From Microbacterium testaceum StLB037 (lineage in GTDB: Bacteria; Actinomycetota; Actinomycetes; Actinomycetales; Microbacteriaceae): a DNA stretch of 64,000 nucleotides. The notes under the pieces were generated by a model. The model saw only the letters and a program-made list of their open reading frames with translations, was not told the DNA's origin and did not search any database. How positions within the stretch are numbered: position 1 is the stretch's first letter; each line of letters begins with the position of its first letter. The position numbers and the translations under genes are program-made. Location of the stretch: the NCBI RefSeq assembly GCF_008763945.1, contig NZ_VTQH01000003.1, positions 186,001 to 250,000 on the forward strand. Direction: 5' to 3'. Below, in pieces: positions 33,318-40,939 of this stretch.

Positions 33318-33611
33318 TCAGAACCCCTCGTAGATCTGGGTGGGGGTGAGGCCGGTACCGCCGAGGGCGTGGACGCCGGGAGCGGGGTGCAGCTCGAAGG
33401 TGTGTCCGTCGTGCAGAAGGACGGCCGTGTAGTCGCCCCGCGTGTCGAGCTTGAGTTCGAAGCGCCCCGTGTCGATGAGGCGGAGCGTGACGACCGCGCC
33501 GCTGCGCGCGACGAAACTGACCTCTTTCTCACGGGCGTTCGGAAGCGGGATGACCGGTTCGTCGGGTGCGGACGTCGGTGAGGGAGCGGGGTTCTGTGCG
33601 TCGGCGTCCAT
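33318..33611 (-). CDS. Hypothetical protein (97 aa)
   Basis: A 97-residue protein. The N-terminal 25 residues are Pro/Ala-rich and acidic. After that it looks like a small beta barrel: VSFVARSGAVVTLRLIDTG, RFELKLDTRGDYTAVLLHDG, HTFELHPAPGVHALGG. No known domain. The region after residue 27 has clean coding composition and a proper start, so it is probably expressed. Confidence 0.5.
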   Translation of the reverse strand: MDADAQNPAPSPTSAPDEPVIPLPNAREKEVSFVARSGAVVTLRLIDTGRFELKLDTRGDYTAVLLHDGHTFELHPAPGVHALGGTGLTPTQIYEGF

Positions 33612-33667
33612 CCGCCGAGTCTGTCACGCGCCGATGGCCCGGGCTCTGCGGAACCCGGGCCGATACC

Positions 33668-34510
33668 TCAGCGCCCGTCGCGCCAGGAGTGCTCCGGCTC
33701 ATAGCCGAGCAGGCGGCGGGCCTTGTCGATCGACAGCAGCGTCGTGTTCTCGCCGAGGTCGCCGTGCGTCGCGACGCCCGGGAACACCTCGGCCACCAGC
33801 TCGGCGTTCGGCCGGGTCATGACGGTGTCGGCCGCCGCGATGATGAACGCGTCGAACCCGGCCGGGGCCGTCTCGAGGGCGCGCTGCACCGCCTGAGCGC
33901 CGTCCCGGGCGTCGATGTAGCCCCACAGGTTCCACTTGCGGGCGCGGGCGTCGTCATCGAAGGGGAAGTCCGCGTAGTCCTCGGGAACCATCACGTTCGA
34001 GAATCGCAGCGCCGTGATCGACAGCTCAGGATTCCACTGCACCAGCTCGACTGCCAACCGTTCCTCGAGGGTCTTCACGAGCGAGTAGACCGACTCGGGT
34101 CGCGGCGCGTACTCCTCGTCGACGGGGATGTACGGCGGCGGCACGTCGAAGGGCAGGCCCAGCACCGTCTCGCTCGAGGCGTAGACGATCCTGCGGATGC
34201 CGAGACGCGTGGCCGCCCAGAAGACGTTGAAGGTGCTCGCCATGTTGTTGTGGAAGGTGGCGATGTCGGAACGGATGCCGGGCGCCGGGATCGCGGCGAG
34301 ATGCACGAGCGCGTCGAAGCCGTCGTGTTGGTCGTTCACCGCGGTCAGGGCGTCGACCACCTGGCCGTAGTCGGTGAGGTCGACCTGCACGAAGCCGGGG
34401 CCGCGTTCGCCGCGGACGTCGAGGCCGAAGACGTCGTGACCGGCGGCACGCAGTTCACGGGCGACAACGGTACCGAGTTTTCCGGACGAACCGGTGAGGG
34501 CGATGCGCAT
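33668..34510 (-). CDS. NAD-dependent epimerase/dehydratase (extended SDR)
   Basis: A 280-residue extended SDR. The N-terminal ITGSSGKLGT-like loop reads LTGSSGKLGTVVAREL, VDLTDYG is the adenine pocket, LVHLAAIPAPG the NNAG equivalent and ESVYSLVKTLEE the YxxxK pair. ATG 34510 begins exactly at the Rossmann strand. Likely substrates are nucleotide or free sugars, or uronates. It has no partner gene; it lies between two convergent or unrelated genes. Confidence 0.82.
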   Translation of the reverse strand: MRIALTGSSGKLGTVVARELRAAGHDVFGLDVRGERGPGFVQVDLTDYGQVVDALTAVNDQHDGFDALVHLAAIPAPGIRSDIATFHNNMASTFNVFWAATRLGIRRIVYASSETVLGLPFDVPPPYIPVDEEYAPRPESVYSLVKTLEERLAVELVQWNPELSITALRFSNVMVPEDYADFPFDDDARARKWNLWGYIDARDGAQAVQRALETAPAGFDAFIIAAADTVMTRPNAELVAEVFPGVATHGDLGENTTLLSIDKARRLLGYEPEHSWRDGR

Positions 34511-34607
34511 GGGAGTCCTTCGGTCGGGGATGAGCCGACGATAGCGGCGGCCACCGACATCCGGCGGACGGGTTGACCCTTGGCGTCGGCGAGCCGCCAC
34601 AGAGAAG

Positions 34608-34634
34608 GGCCCGCGGGGGTGAACCCCGCGGGCC
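34608..34634. terminator. Hairpin terminator after the Asp23 gene
   Basis: GGCCCGCGGGG (34608-34618) pairs with CCCCGCGGGCC (34624-34634) around GTGAA. It is ten bases beyond the Asp23 gene stop (minus strand). Confidence 0.65.
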
Positions 34635-34643
34635 GGGCGGGCG

Positions 34644-35054
34644 TCAGTGGACGCGGGCCTCTTCGTCCTCGTCGTCGCCCGGGATGAAGACGTCGACCAC
34701 GGTCACGTTGACCTCGACGGCCTTCATGCCGACGATCTCGGTGATCGCCTTCTCGACGGCCGAGCGCACGTTCGCCGCGACCTTCTGGATGCGCTCGGGG
34801 TACTCCACCTGCACGGCGATGTCGGCGGCCACCTCGGTCTCGCCGACCTCGACGCTCACGCCCTGGGCGTAATCCTTCGCACCGACGGCCTGGCGAATGT
34901 TGCCGATCACTCGCGCGGCTCCTCCGCCGAGGGCGTGGACGCCGGGGACCTCGGCCGCGGCGATGCCGGCGACCTTGGCGACGACGGCGTCGACGATGAC
35001 GGTCTTTCCGCCGTCGGTGCGGGCCGGAGCAGTGGTGGAGAGGTTCTGTGCCAT
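34644..35054 (-). CDS. Asp23/Gls24 family envelope stress protein
   Basis: A 136-residue Asp23 (alkaline shock) protein. It has VVAKVAGIAAAEVPGVHALG, GVSVEVGETEVAADIAVQVEYP, and then the IQKVAANVRSAVEKAI and VGMKAVEVNVTVVDVF motifs, with an acidic C-terminus. It is divergent from an ECF sigma gene whose operon contains a second Asp23-like protein. Family members are membrane-proximal stress proteins and are often controlled by alternative sigma factors. Here the neighbouring sigma factor is the obvious candidate. Confidence 0.87.
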   Translation of the reverse strand: MAQNLSTTAPARTDGGKTVIVDAVVAKVAGIAAAEVPGVHALGGGAARVIGNIRQAVGAKDYAQGVSVEVGETEVAADIAVQVEYPERIQKVAANVRSAVEKAITEIVGMKAVEVNVTVVDVFIPGDDEDEEARVH

Positions 35055-35175
35055 GAGGAAGGTCCTTTCGTCAAGATCCCGGAGCGTTCAGGCCCCGGAG
35101 TGTTTCGCTATGTGGACGGTCCCGATTCGTGAAACGTCACGTCCCGAGGCTGAACGATTGCTGACAGGAACCTCG

Positions 35176-35718
35176 ATGCCCTCTTTGTCCTCCGCCACCG
35201 ACGCCTTCCTCGCGTCGCGCGCGGCCGATGGCGACCAGCTCGCCTTCGGAGTGCTGGTGCGTCGGCATGCGCCGTTCCTCGTCGCATTCGCGACCCGGCT
35301 GACCGGGTCCCGAGCCGACGCCGATGACTGCGTGCAGGAAGCCCTCATCACGGCGTGGCGACGTCTGCCGGATCTCACCGACCCCGAGAAGGTGCGAAGC
35401 TGGCTCACGACGATCGTCTCGCGCAAGGCCACCGACCGACTCCGCTCGCGGAAGATCTCGGAGGAGATCGACGAGGAGATGGTCTCGGGCCGCGACGACC
35501 CGGAGCGTTCGGTCGTGGCGAGCTCGCAGATGGACGCGCTCAAGAAGATCCTGGGGGAGCTCCCCGAAGATCTGCGCGTTGTGTGGGTGCTGCGCGAGGT
35601 CGGCGGTCACAGCTACGACGAGATCGCCGTCGAAGTGGGCGAATCCGCGGCCACCGTGCGGGGACGTCTCGCCCGGGCGAGGAAGGCAGTGCTGGAACGC
35701 ATGGAGGAGTGGAGGTGA
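35176..35718 (+). CDS. ECF sigma factor of the Asp23 module
   Basis: A 180-residue ECF sigma factor. Region 2 has LVRRHAPFLVAFATRLTGSR, DADDCVQEALITAWRRLPDL and VRSWLTTIVSRKATDRLRSR. Region 4 has LPEDLRVVWVLREVGGHSYD, then EIAVEVGESAATVRGRLARA. It opens a three-gene operon with an Asp23-domain protein and a small acidic protein, and is divergent from a stand-alone asp23. A short inverted repeat CGTGA AACG TCACG lies at 35128-35141 in the shared promoter region. Confidence 0.88.
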   Translation: MPSLSSATDAFLASRAADGDQLAFGVLVRRHAPFLVAFATRLTGSRADADDCVQEALITAWRRLPDLTDPEKVRSWLTTIVSRKATDRLRSRKISEEIDEEMVSGRDDPERSVVASSQMDALKKILGELPEDLRVVWVLREVGGHSYDEIAVEVGESAATVRGRLARARKAVLERMEEWR

Positions 35719-35723
35719 CCCCA

Positions 35724-36293
35724 GTGAGCGAGCATGACGACGACATCGGGGGGTCGGGGTACTCCCTCGAAGACCTCTCCGCGTATCTCGATCGCGGACG
35801 CATCCCCCGCATCCCGGCGATCGAGCGCAACGCCGAATGCCAGGCGATCCTGGCGTCGATGGAACGGATGGGGCGGCTCTCGAGAGAGATCGTCGAAGAG
35901 CAGGCGTCCGAGCCGATCGCGGAGTCGTGGTACGACAGCATCATGCGCGAGGTCATGCGCGAGTTCCGGGCCGGCCGCGACATCCCCCTCGCGCGCACCG
36001 ACGACGGGACCGAACTGGTCGTCACCGAGGGCGCCCTCTACGAGCTGATCCGCACCGTCGGGGACGGCATCGAGGGGCTGCTGGTCGGCCGCGTGCGACT
36101 CGACCAGCCCGAGCCCGGCGGGGCACTCGATGTCCGCGTGACGGTGAGCGTGCGCTTCGGCCGCGCGATGAACACGGCGGTCGAAGAGATGCGCGAGGGC
36201 ATCCGCTCGGCCATCGAGCGGCACGGCGACCTGCGGGTCGGACGCGTGGACGTCACCGTCGTAGACGTGCACCTCGACGAGGGGGAAGACTGA
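35724..36293 (+). CDS. Asp23-domain protein with anti-sigma-like N-terminus
   Basis: A 189-residue protein. The first ~70 residues (SLEDLSAYLDRGRIPRIPAI, ECQAILASMERMGRLSREIV) resemble a soluble anti-sigma helix bundle without zinc ligands. The C-terminal ~100 residues (GALYELIRTVGDGIEGLLVG then DVRVTVSVRFGRAMNTAVEE and VGRVDVTVVDVHLDE) have the Asp23 pattern. GTG 35724 follows a near-perfect GGAGGTGA; GTG 35715 overlaps the sigma stop. It could be both the sigma inhibitor and an envelope sensor. That dual role is inference. Confidence 0.65.
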   Translation: MSEHDDDIGGSGYSLEDLSAYLDRGRIPRIPAIERNAECQAILASMERMGRLSREIVEEQASEPIAESWYDSIMREVMREFRAGRDIPLARTDDGTELVVTEGALYELIRTVGDGIEGLLVGRVRLDQPEPGGALDVRVTVSVRFGRAMNTAVEEMREGIRSAIERHGDLRVGRVDVTVVDVHLDEGED

Positions 36294-36613
36294 TGACCAC
36301 CATCTCCGCGGCGGAGCTCGCTCCGCGCATCGACCTCGCCGTGACCGCCGTCGAAGGCGTCCGCGAGTGCTATTCGGCGCGACCGGTGGTCGCCCGGGCT
36401 TTCGAGCACATGGCGGACGTCGAGGGCTCGCTCGCCGAGGTCGAGGAGGCCGCCGGCGCCCGCGCCATCACCGTCTGCATCGGCGTGTCGTCCGATGACG
36501 ATGCGGCCGTCATCGCCGCCGCCGTGGCGACCGCCGCGCGCGGGGCGGGCGAGGACGAGACCCCGTCCTCGGTGCGGGTCCGCGTGGCGCGCCTGGTCGC
36601 ACCCCGCTCCTGA
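36293..36613 (+). CDS. Small hypothetical protein of the sigma/Asp23 operon
   Basis: A 106-residue protein whose ATG overlaps the previous stop (TGATG). LAPRIDLAVTAVEGVRECYS and AITVCIGVSSDDDAAVIAAA suggest a shortened, diverged Asp23-type alpha/beta fold; the last residues are VRVRVARLVAP. No other motif. Being third in the operon, it likely works with the sigma factor and the Asp23 proteins. Confidence 0.6.
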   Translation: MTTISAAELAPRIDLAVTAVEGVRECYSARPVVARAFEHMADVEGSLAEVEEAAGARAITVCIGVSSDDDAAVIAAAVATAARGAGEDETPSSVRVRVARLVAPRS

Positions 36614-36683
36614 GGACGTTCCCGGCCGAGGGCGGGGGATCCGGCTTACGCTGGAGACACCGCCAACCTGTCCCGGAGGCCGA

Positions 36684-37532
36684 ATGTCCACGCCGCCCGT
36701 CATCGCCGTCACCGGATCCACCGGAGCCGTAGGGGGCCGGGTCGCGCGAGACCTCGCCGCCCGCGGCATCCCTCAGCGTCTTCTCGTGCGTGACGCCTCC
36801 CGTGCCCCCTCGCTCGAGGGAGCCGAGGTTCACGTCGCGGGTTATTCCGACGCGGATGCCGCCCGCGCGGCCCTGCAGGGGATCGAGACGCTCTTCATGG
36901 TGTCGGCCTCCGAGACCGCCGACCGGGTCGAACACCACCGCACCTTCGTCGAGGCCGCGGCCGCGGCCGGCGTGCGCTCGATCGTGTACACCTCGTTCTT
37001 CGCCGCCGCCCCCGACGCGGTGTTCACGCTCGGACGCGACCACGCGGCGACGGAGCACATCATCCGCACCTCGGGCATGCGCTTCACGTTCCTGCGCGAC
37101 AACTTCTACATGGACATGATGGAGCTCTTCGCCGGCGACGACGGGGTCATCCGCGGCCCCGCCGGCGACGGCCGCTGCTCGCTCGTGTCGCGCGCCGACG
37201 TGGCGGCGACCGCCGTCGCGGTGCTGCTCGACCCCGCCGCGCACGCCGACGCGACCTACGACCTCACCGGACCCGAGGCCCTGACCCTCACCGAGGTCGC
37301 CGAGAAGATCTCGGCGGTGCGCGGCCACCGGGTTCGCTTCGTCGACGAGACGGTCGACGAGGCCTATGCCTCGCGTGCGGCCTTCGGCGCCCCGCGCTGG
37401 CAGGTCGACGCGTGGGTGAGCACCTACACCTCGATCGCGAGCGGCGATCAGGCCGCCGTCTCGAACGACATCGAGCGCGTCACCGGGCGGCCCGCGCAGA
37501 GTTTCGAGGAGTTTCTCGGCGCCGTGTCGTGA
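36684..37532 (+). CDS. NmrA/QorB-type NAD(P)H-binding oxidoreductase
   Basis: A 282-residue atypical SDR. VTGSTGAVGGRVARDL is the cofactor loop, RLLVRDASRAPSLEGAEV the NADP-selecting segment, and GIETLFMVSASET and SIVYTSFFAAAPDAVFT follow. It lacks a clear YxxxK, as in NmrA and quinone-oxidoreductase-2 proteins. It starts behind CCCGGAGG. It has no operon partner; the cysteine leader of the next operon begins 28 bases later. Confidence 0.8.
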   Translation: MSTPPVIAVTGSTGAVGGRVARDLAARGIPQRLLVRDASRAPSLEGAEVHVAGYSDADAARAALQGIETLFMVSASETADRVEHHRTFVEAAAAAGVRSIVYTSFFAAAPDAVFTLGRDHAATEHIIRTSGMRFTFLRDNFYMDMMELFAGDDGVIRGPAGDGRCSLVSRADVAATAVAVLLDPAAHADATYDLTGPEALTLTEVAEKISAVRGHRVRFVDETVDEAYASRAAFGAPRWQVDAWVSTYTSIASGDQAAVSNDIERVTGRPAQSFEEFLGAVS

Positions 37533-37547
37533 ACGGGGAACCTCAGG

Positions 37548-37586
37548 TATGCTGACGGCGTGCTGACCTGTCGCTGTTGTCGCTGA
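37548..37586 (+). promoter_or_regulatory. Leaderless cysteine-rich leader peptide before cbs-metB (attenuator)
   Basis: A -10 box TATGCT (37548-37553) lies seven bases before GTG 37560. That GTG opens a nine-codon frame GTG CTG ACC TGT CGC TGT TGT CGC TGA, encoding MLTCRCCR. Three of eight residues are Cys. The position of the -10 implies that transcription starts at or next to the GTG (leaderless). Cysteine-codon leader ORFs of this kind control cysteine and sulfur genes in mycobacteria by ribosome stalling. Here it precedes cbs by 74 bases. Confidence 0.7.
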
Positions 37587-37660
37587 GCGCCCCCGCGTTC
37601 TTTTTCGACGACCCCGTCAGCCGCGCCCGCATCGGGCGCACCAACCTCCAGGACTCCATC

Positions 37661-38665
37661 GTGCGTTACGCCCAGAGCGTCGCCGACCTCGTCGGCAACA
37701 CCCCCCTCGTCCGCCTCTCCCGCGTCACCGACGGCATCGCCGCCACGGTTCTCGCGAAGATCGAGTACTTCAACCCCGGCGGCTCCGCGAAAGACCGCAT
37801 CGCGGCCAACATCGTGGACGCCGCCGAGCGCGACGGTCTGCTCCGGCCCGGCGGGGTGATCGTCGAGCCGACCAGCGGGAACACCGGCGTGGGTCTCGCC
37901 CTCATCGCGCAGCAGCGCGGATACCGGTGCGTCTTCGTCGTTCCCGACAAGGTCGCCGAGGACAAGCGGGCGGTGCTGCGCGCCTACGGCGCCGAGGTCG
38001 TCGTGACCCCGACGAACGTCGAGCCCGACGACCCGAACTCGTATTACAGCGTGTCGGATCGACTCGTCCGCGAGATCCCCGGGGCCTTCAAGCCCAACCA
38101 GTACGCCAACCCGAACGGCCCGCGCAGCCACTACGAGACCACCGGTCCCGAGATCTGGCGCGACACCGAGGGCCTGCTCACCCACTTCGTCGCCGGCGTC
38201 GGCACGGGCGGCACCATCAGCGGCACCGGCCGCTACCTCCGCGAGGTCGCGGGTTCGGCGGTCCGCATCATCGGGGTCGATCCGGTCGGCTCGATCTATT
38301 CGGGCGGCGACATCCACGGCTACGACGTCGAGGGCGTCGGCGAGGACTTCTGGCCGGCGGCGTTCGATCCGACCCTGGTCGACGGCTACGAGCGCGTCTC
38401 CGACGCGGAGTCGTTCGCCATGACCCGTCGCCTCGCCCGCGAGGAGGGTCTCCTCGTCGGCGGCTCGAGTGGCATGGCCGTGGTCGGCGCCCTTCGCGTC
38501 GCCCGCGAGCTCCCGGCCGACGCCGTGGTCGTCGTCGTCCTCCCCGACCACGGTCGCGGCTACCTCAGCAAGATCTTCGACGACGACTGGATGATCGAGC
38601 GCGGTTACGACGTTGCACCCGTGGCATCCCTTCTGCCGACCCCCTCCGAGGAGCACTCCGCATGA
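37661..38665 (+). CDS. cbs: Cystathionine beta-synthase / O-acetylserine-type PLP synthase
   Basis: A 334-residue PLP enzyme. VADLVGNTPLVRLSRV opens it, then KIEYFNPGGSAKDRIAANIV contains the PLP Lys. EPTSGNTGVGLALIAQQRGY, GVGTGGTISGTGRYLRE and VGGSSGMAVVGALRVA are the phosphate-binding and PLP-ring motifs. It lacks the C-terminal CBS regulatory pair of longer forms. With metB next (ATGA overlap) it fits reverse transsulfuration, homocysteine to cystathionine. GTG 37661 matches the family start. The cysteine leader upstream supports sulfur regulation. Confidence 0.88.
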   Translation: MRYAQSVADLVGNTPLVRLSRVTDGIAATVLAKIEYFNPGGSAKDRIAANIVDAAERDGLLRPGGVIVEPTSGNTGVGLALIAQQRGYRCVFVVPDKVAEDKRAVLRAYGAEVVVTPTNVEPDDPNSYYSVSDRLVREIPGAFKPNQYANPNGPRSHYETTGPEIWRDTEGLLTHFVAGVGTGGTISGTGRYLREVAGSAVRIIGVDPVGSIYSGGDIHGYDVEGVGEDFWPAAFDPTLVDGYERVSDAESFAMTRRLAREEGLLVGGSSGMAVVGALRVARELPADAVVVVVLPDHGRGYLSKIFDDDWMIERGYDVAPVASLLPTPSEEHSA

Positions 38666-39822
38666 GCACCCACGACGCCGCCCGCGGCTTCGACAGCCTC
38701 GCCGTCCACGCAGGGCAGGCGCCCGACGAGACCACCGGCGCGGTCATCCCGCCGATCCACGTCTCGACGACGTACGCGCAGGACGGCATCGGCGGGCTGC
38801 GCGGCGGCTACGAGTACGGCCGCAGCGGCAACCCCACCCGCTCGGCGCTCGAGACGCAGATCGCGGCCCTCGAGGGAGGCGCCCGCGCGCTGTCGTTCGC
38901 CTCGGGTCTCGCCGGAGAGGACGCCCTCCTGCGCGCGGCGCTCCAGCCGGGCGACGAGGTGCTGCTCGGCAACGACGTCTACGGCGGCACCTACCGGCTG
39001 CTGGCCCGCGTGCTCGGCCCCTGGGGCGTGAAGCTGCGCGTGGTCGACATGAGCGACCTGGATGCCGTGGCATCCGCCCTCGAAGAGCGCGCGCCGCGCA
39101 TGGTCTGGGTCGAGACCCCCAGCAATCCGATGCTGCGCATCACCGACATCGCGGGCCTGGCCCGGCTCGGGCATGAGGCCGGCGCGATCGTCGTGGTGGA
39201 CAACACCTTCGCCTCTCCCGCGCTGCAGCGCCCGATCTCGCTCGGGGCCGATGTCGTCGTGCACTCCGCGACGAAATACCTCGGTGGTCACAGCGACGTG
39301 GTCGGTGGCGCGCTGGCCTTCGCCGATGCGGATCTCGCCGAGAAGGTGCAGTTCCTGCAGTTCGCCGCGGGCGCGGTGTCGGGGCCGTTCGATGCGTACC
39401 TCACCACGCGCGGTATCAAGACCCTCGCGGTGCGCATGCAGCGTCACAGCTTCAACGCGCAGGCGGTGGCCGAGCACCTGCTCGCCCACGACCGCGTTGC
39501 GAAGGTCTACTACCCGGGCCTGCCGTCGCACCCCGGGCACGAGCTGGCCGCGCGGCAGATGAGCGGCTTCGGCGGCATCGTGTCGCTCGAGCTCGCCGAC
39601 GGGGCGACCGCCCGCCGCTTCGCGGAGTCGACGCGCCTGTTCACCCTCGCGGAGTCGCTCGGCGGTGTGGAATCGCTCGTGAACTACCCGGATGCCATGA
39701 CCCACGCCTCCGTCCGCGGCACCGAACTCGCGGTGCCCGACACCATCGTGCGCTTGTCGGTCGGCATCGAGTCGGTCGACGACCTGGTCGCCGACGTGGA
39801 TCAGGCCCTCGCCGCGCTCTGA
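38662..39822 (+). CDS. metB: Cystathionine gamma-synthase/gamma-lyase
   Basis: A 386-residue Cys/Met metabolism PLP enzyme. It has YEYGRSGNPTRSALETQIAA, then FASGLAGEDALLRAAL, and the PLP-Lys motif HSATKYLGGHSDVVGGALAF. The C-terminal SLGGVESLVNYPDAMTHAS is typical. It overlaps cbs by four bases. The pair interconverts homocysteine, cystathionine and cysteine; from sequence alone gamma-synthase and gamma-lyase cannot be separated. Confidence 0.88.
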   Translation: MSTHDAARGFDSLAVHAGQAPDETTGAVIPPIHVSTTYAQDGIGGLRGGYEYGRSGNPTRSALETQIAALEGGARALSFASGLAGEDALLRAALQPGDEVLLGNDVYGGTYRLLARVLGPWGVKLRVVDMSDLDAVASALEERAPRMVWVETPSNPMLRITDIAGLARLGHEAGAIVVVDNTFASPALQRPISLGADVVVHSATKYLGGHSDVVGGALAFADADLAEKVQFLQFAAGAVSGPFDAYLTTRGIKTLAVRMQRHSFNAQAVAEHLLAHDRVAKVYYPGLPSHPGHELAARQMSGFGGIVSLELADGATARRFAESTRLFTLAESLGGVESLVNYPDAMTHASVRGTELAVPDTIVRLSVGIESVDDLVADVDQALAAL

Positions 39823-39843
39823 GCCCTCGCACCCCTCACACGC

Positions 39844-39879
39844 CGAACCCGGCGCCCGCTGCGGCGGGCGCCGGGTTCG
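39844..39879. terminator. Hairpin terminator after metB
   Basis: A perfect 16-base stem (39844-39859 with 39864-39879) around TGCG, followed by TTAT. It ends the cbs-metB operon. Confidence 0.8.
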
Positions 39880-39884
39880 TTATC

Positions 39885-39950
39885 CGCGTGAGGCGCCACT
39901 TTCTGTCGCTTGCGGGTGCCCCGAAGCGACAGAAAGTGGCACCTCACGCG
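39885..39950. repeat. Solitary long palindrome, family A
   Basis: A 27-base arm (39885-39911) pairs with 39924-39950 with one mismatch, around the 12-base centre GCGGGTGCCCCG. The outer CGCGTGAGGCGCCA and inner TGTCGCTT blocks match the palindromes at 43799 and 44821. The five bases between the blocks differ (CTTTC here, AGAAT there). No gene accompanies this copy; metB's own terminator stands just before it. Confidence 0.8.
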
Positions 39951-39964
39951 AGATGGGTGCGCGG

Positions 39965-40600
39965 TCAGCGCTGGGCGCGAGCCAGGTTCTGCTCGAGCTC
40001 CTCGCGGTTCTGGCGAACGACGTAGGCGGGCTGGTCACGCTCGACGCGCCAGCTCTCGCTGAGGGGACCGACGTTGACGGCGTCGAAGCCGAACTCGTCG
40101 TAGATGCGGGTCACGAGGGCGACGGCCTCGTCGGAGTCGCTCGACGTGGCGAGCGCGCGACGGTTTTCGGTGCCGGCGGGCGTGCCGTCAGTGGTGATGT
40201 CGGCGGCGGGGATGTGGTTGAACGCCTTCACGACGACCGACTCGGGCAGGTGCTCCTGCAGCATCTGCGAGGTGGTCGTCTTCTTCTCGTTGAGCTCGGC
40301 GATGTGGCCGTCGCGCTCGAAGTAGTAGTTGTTGGTGTCGAGCACGGTCTTGCCGGCGAGGGGAGCGACGGGCACGTCGCCGATGGCCTTGAGCGGCACG
40401 GTCACCACGACGATGTCGCCGGCTTCGGCGGCATCCTGTGCGGTGGCGGCGCGGGCCTTGTCTCCGACCTCGGCGACGAGGTCGCTGAGGGTCTCGGGTC
40501 CGCGCGAGTTCGCGATCACGACGTCGTAGCCGTTCTTCGCGAAGCCCCGGGCGAGGGCCGATCCGATGTGTCCTGCTCCGATGATTCCTACGGTAGTCAT
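39965..40600 (-). CDS. NADPH-dependent F420 reductase-like / NAD(P)-binding protein
   Basis: A 211-residue Rossmann protein. VGIIGAGHIGSALARGFAKN is the cofactor loop, VVIANSRGPETLSDLVAE the 2'-phosphate pocket, VVVTVPLKAIGDVP and TVLDTNNYYFERDG follow. This is the Fno/ProC-like family that binds NADPH and often F420. ATG 40600 is at the Rossmann strand; an ATG at 40651 lacks support. A near-palindrome TTACTAGC ACG GCTAGCAA at 40669-40687 lies upstream. Confidence 0.8.
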   Translation of the reverse strand: MTTVGIIGAGHIGSALARGFAKNGYDVVIANSRGPETLSDLVAEVGDKARAATAQDAAEAGDIVVVTVPLKAIGDVPVAPLAGKTVLDTNNYYFERDGHIAELNEKKTTTSQMLQEHLPESVVVKAFNHIPAADITTDGTPAGTENRRALATSSDSDEAVALVTRIYDEFGFDAVNVGPLSESWRVERDQPAYVVRQNREELEQNLARAQR

Positions 40601-40668
40601 GCAGGCTCGGAACCGGGCGGCGCGCTGAGGCATTCCCGGGAGCGGTACCAAATCTTCAGCAGCTTAAA

Positions 40669-40687
40669 TTACTAGCACGGCTAGCAA
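40669..40687. promoter_or_regulatory. Operator-like dyad upstream of the F420-reductase-like gene
   Basis: TTACTAGC and GCTAGCAA flank ACG; seven of eight arm positions pair. It lies about 70 bases before the minus-strand start, in an A/T-rich promoter-like stretch. HxlR, MarR and TetR regulators bind sites of this type; none is adjacent. Confidence 0.45.
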
Positions 40688-40806
40688 TCGGAGTCAACCG
40701 GTCTCGTTCGTGGACGGCGTCCGCTTATCGTCATCTTGTCGCACCCTCACGCGAGTGGTCGCAGTCCGGTGTTCGGGTCACCGTCCTGCTTGACCTGTGA
40801 GGGCGA

Positions 40807-40845
40807 CGGCCCCCGGTGGACGCGGCTTCGGACCACCGGGGGCCG
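40807..40845 (+). terminator. Intrinsic terminator with no gene in front (possible leader or sRNA end)
   Basis: CGGCCCCCGGTGG (40807-40819) pairs perfectly with CCACCGGGGGCCG (40833-40845), followed by CTTTCTTTT. This is a textbook + strand intrinsic terminator and one of the few here with a T tract. No + strand gene precedes it; the nearest + gene is the exporter 95 bases downstream. It may end a small RNA or act as an attenuator of the exporter. The rest of 40601-40939 shows only the dyad at 40669. Confidence 0.6.
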
Positions 40846-40939
40846 CTTTCTTTTCCGGCACCGTCCCGCGGTGCGGAGCGCCGGTGGGACACTGGATGCC
40901 GGCGGGATCGGTCCCGCCCCGACCTCGAGGAACCGCTTC

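Noticed and set aside
31374..33581. A 735-codon + strand reading frame opposite the FAD oxidoreductase and TetR genes
   Set aside because: An antisense shadow with low-complexity composition. The minus-strand genes carry complete family signatures.
35128..35141. CGTGA AACG TCACG inverted repeat as a firm operator
   Set aside because: The arms are only five bases long in a GC-rich region; the chance level is too high for a separate feature.
37549..37566. Alternative leader ORF ATG CTG ACG GCG TGC TGA
   Set aside because: Its ATG lies within the TATGCT -10 box, so it would be upstream of the transcription start. The Cys-rich GTG frame at 37560 fits better.
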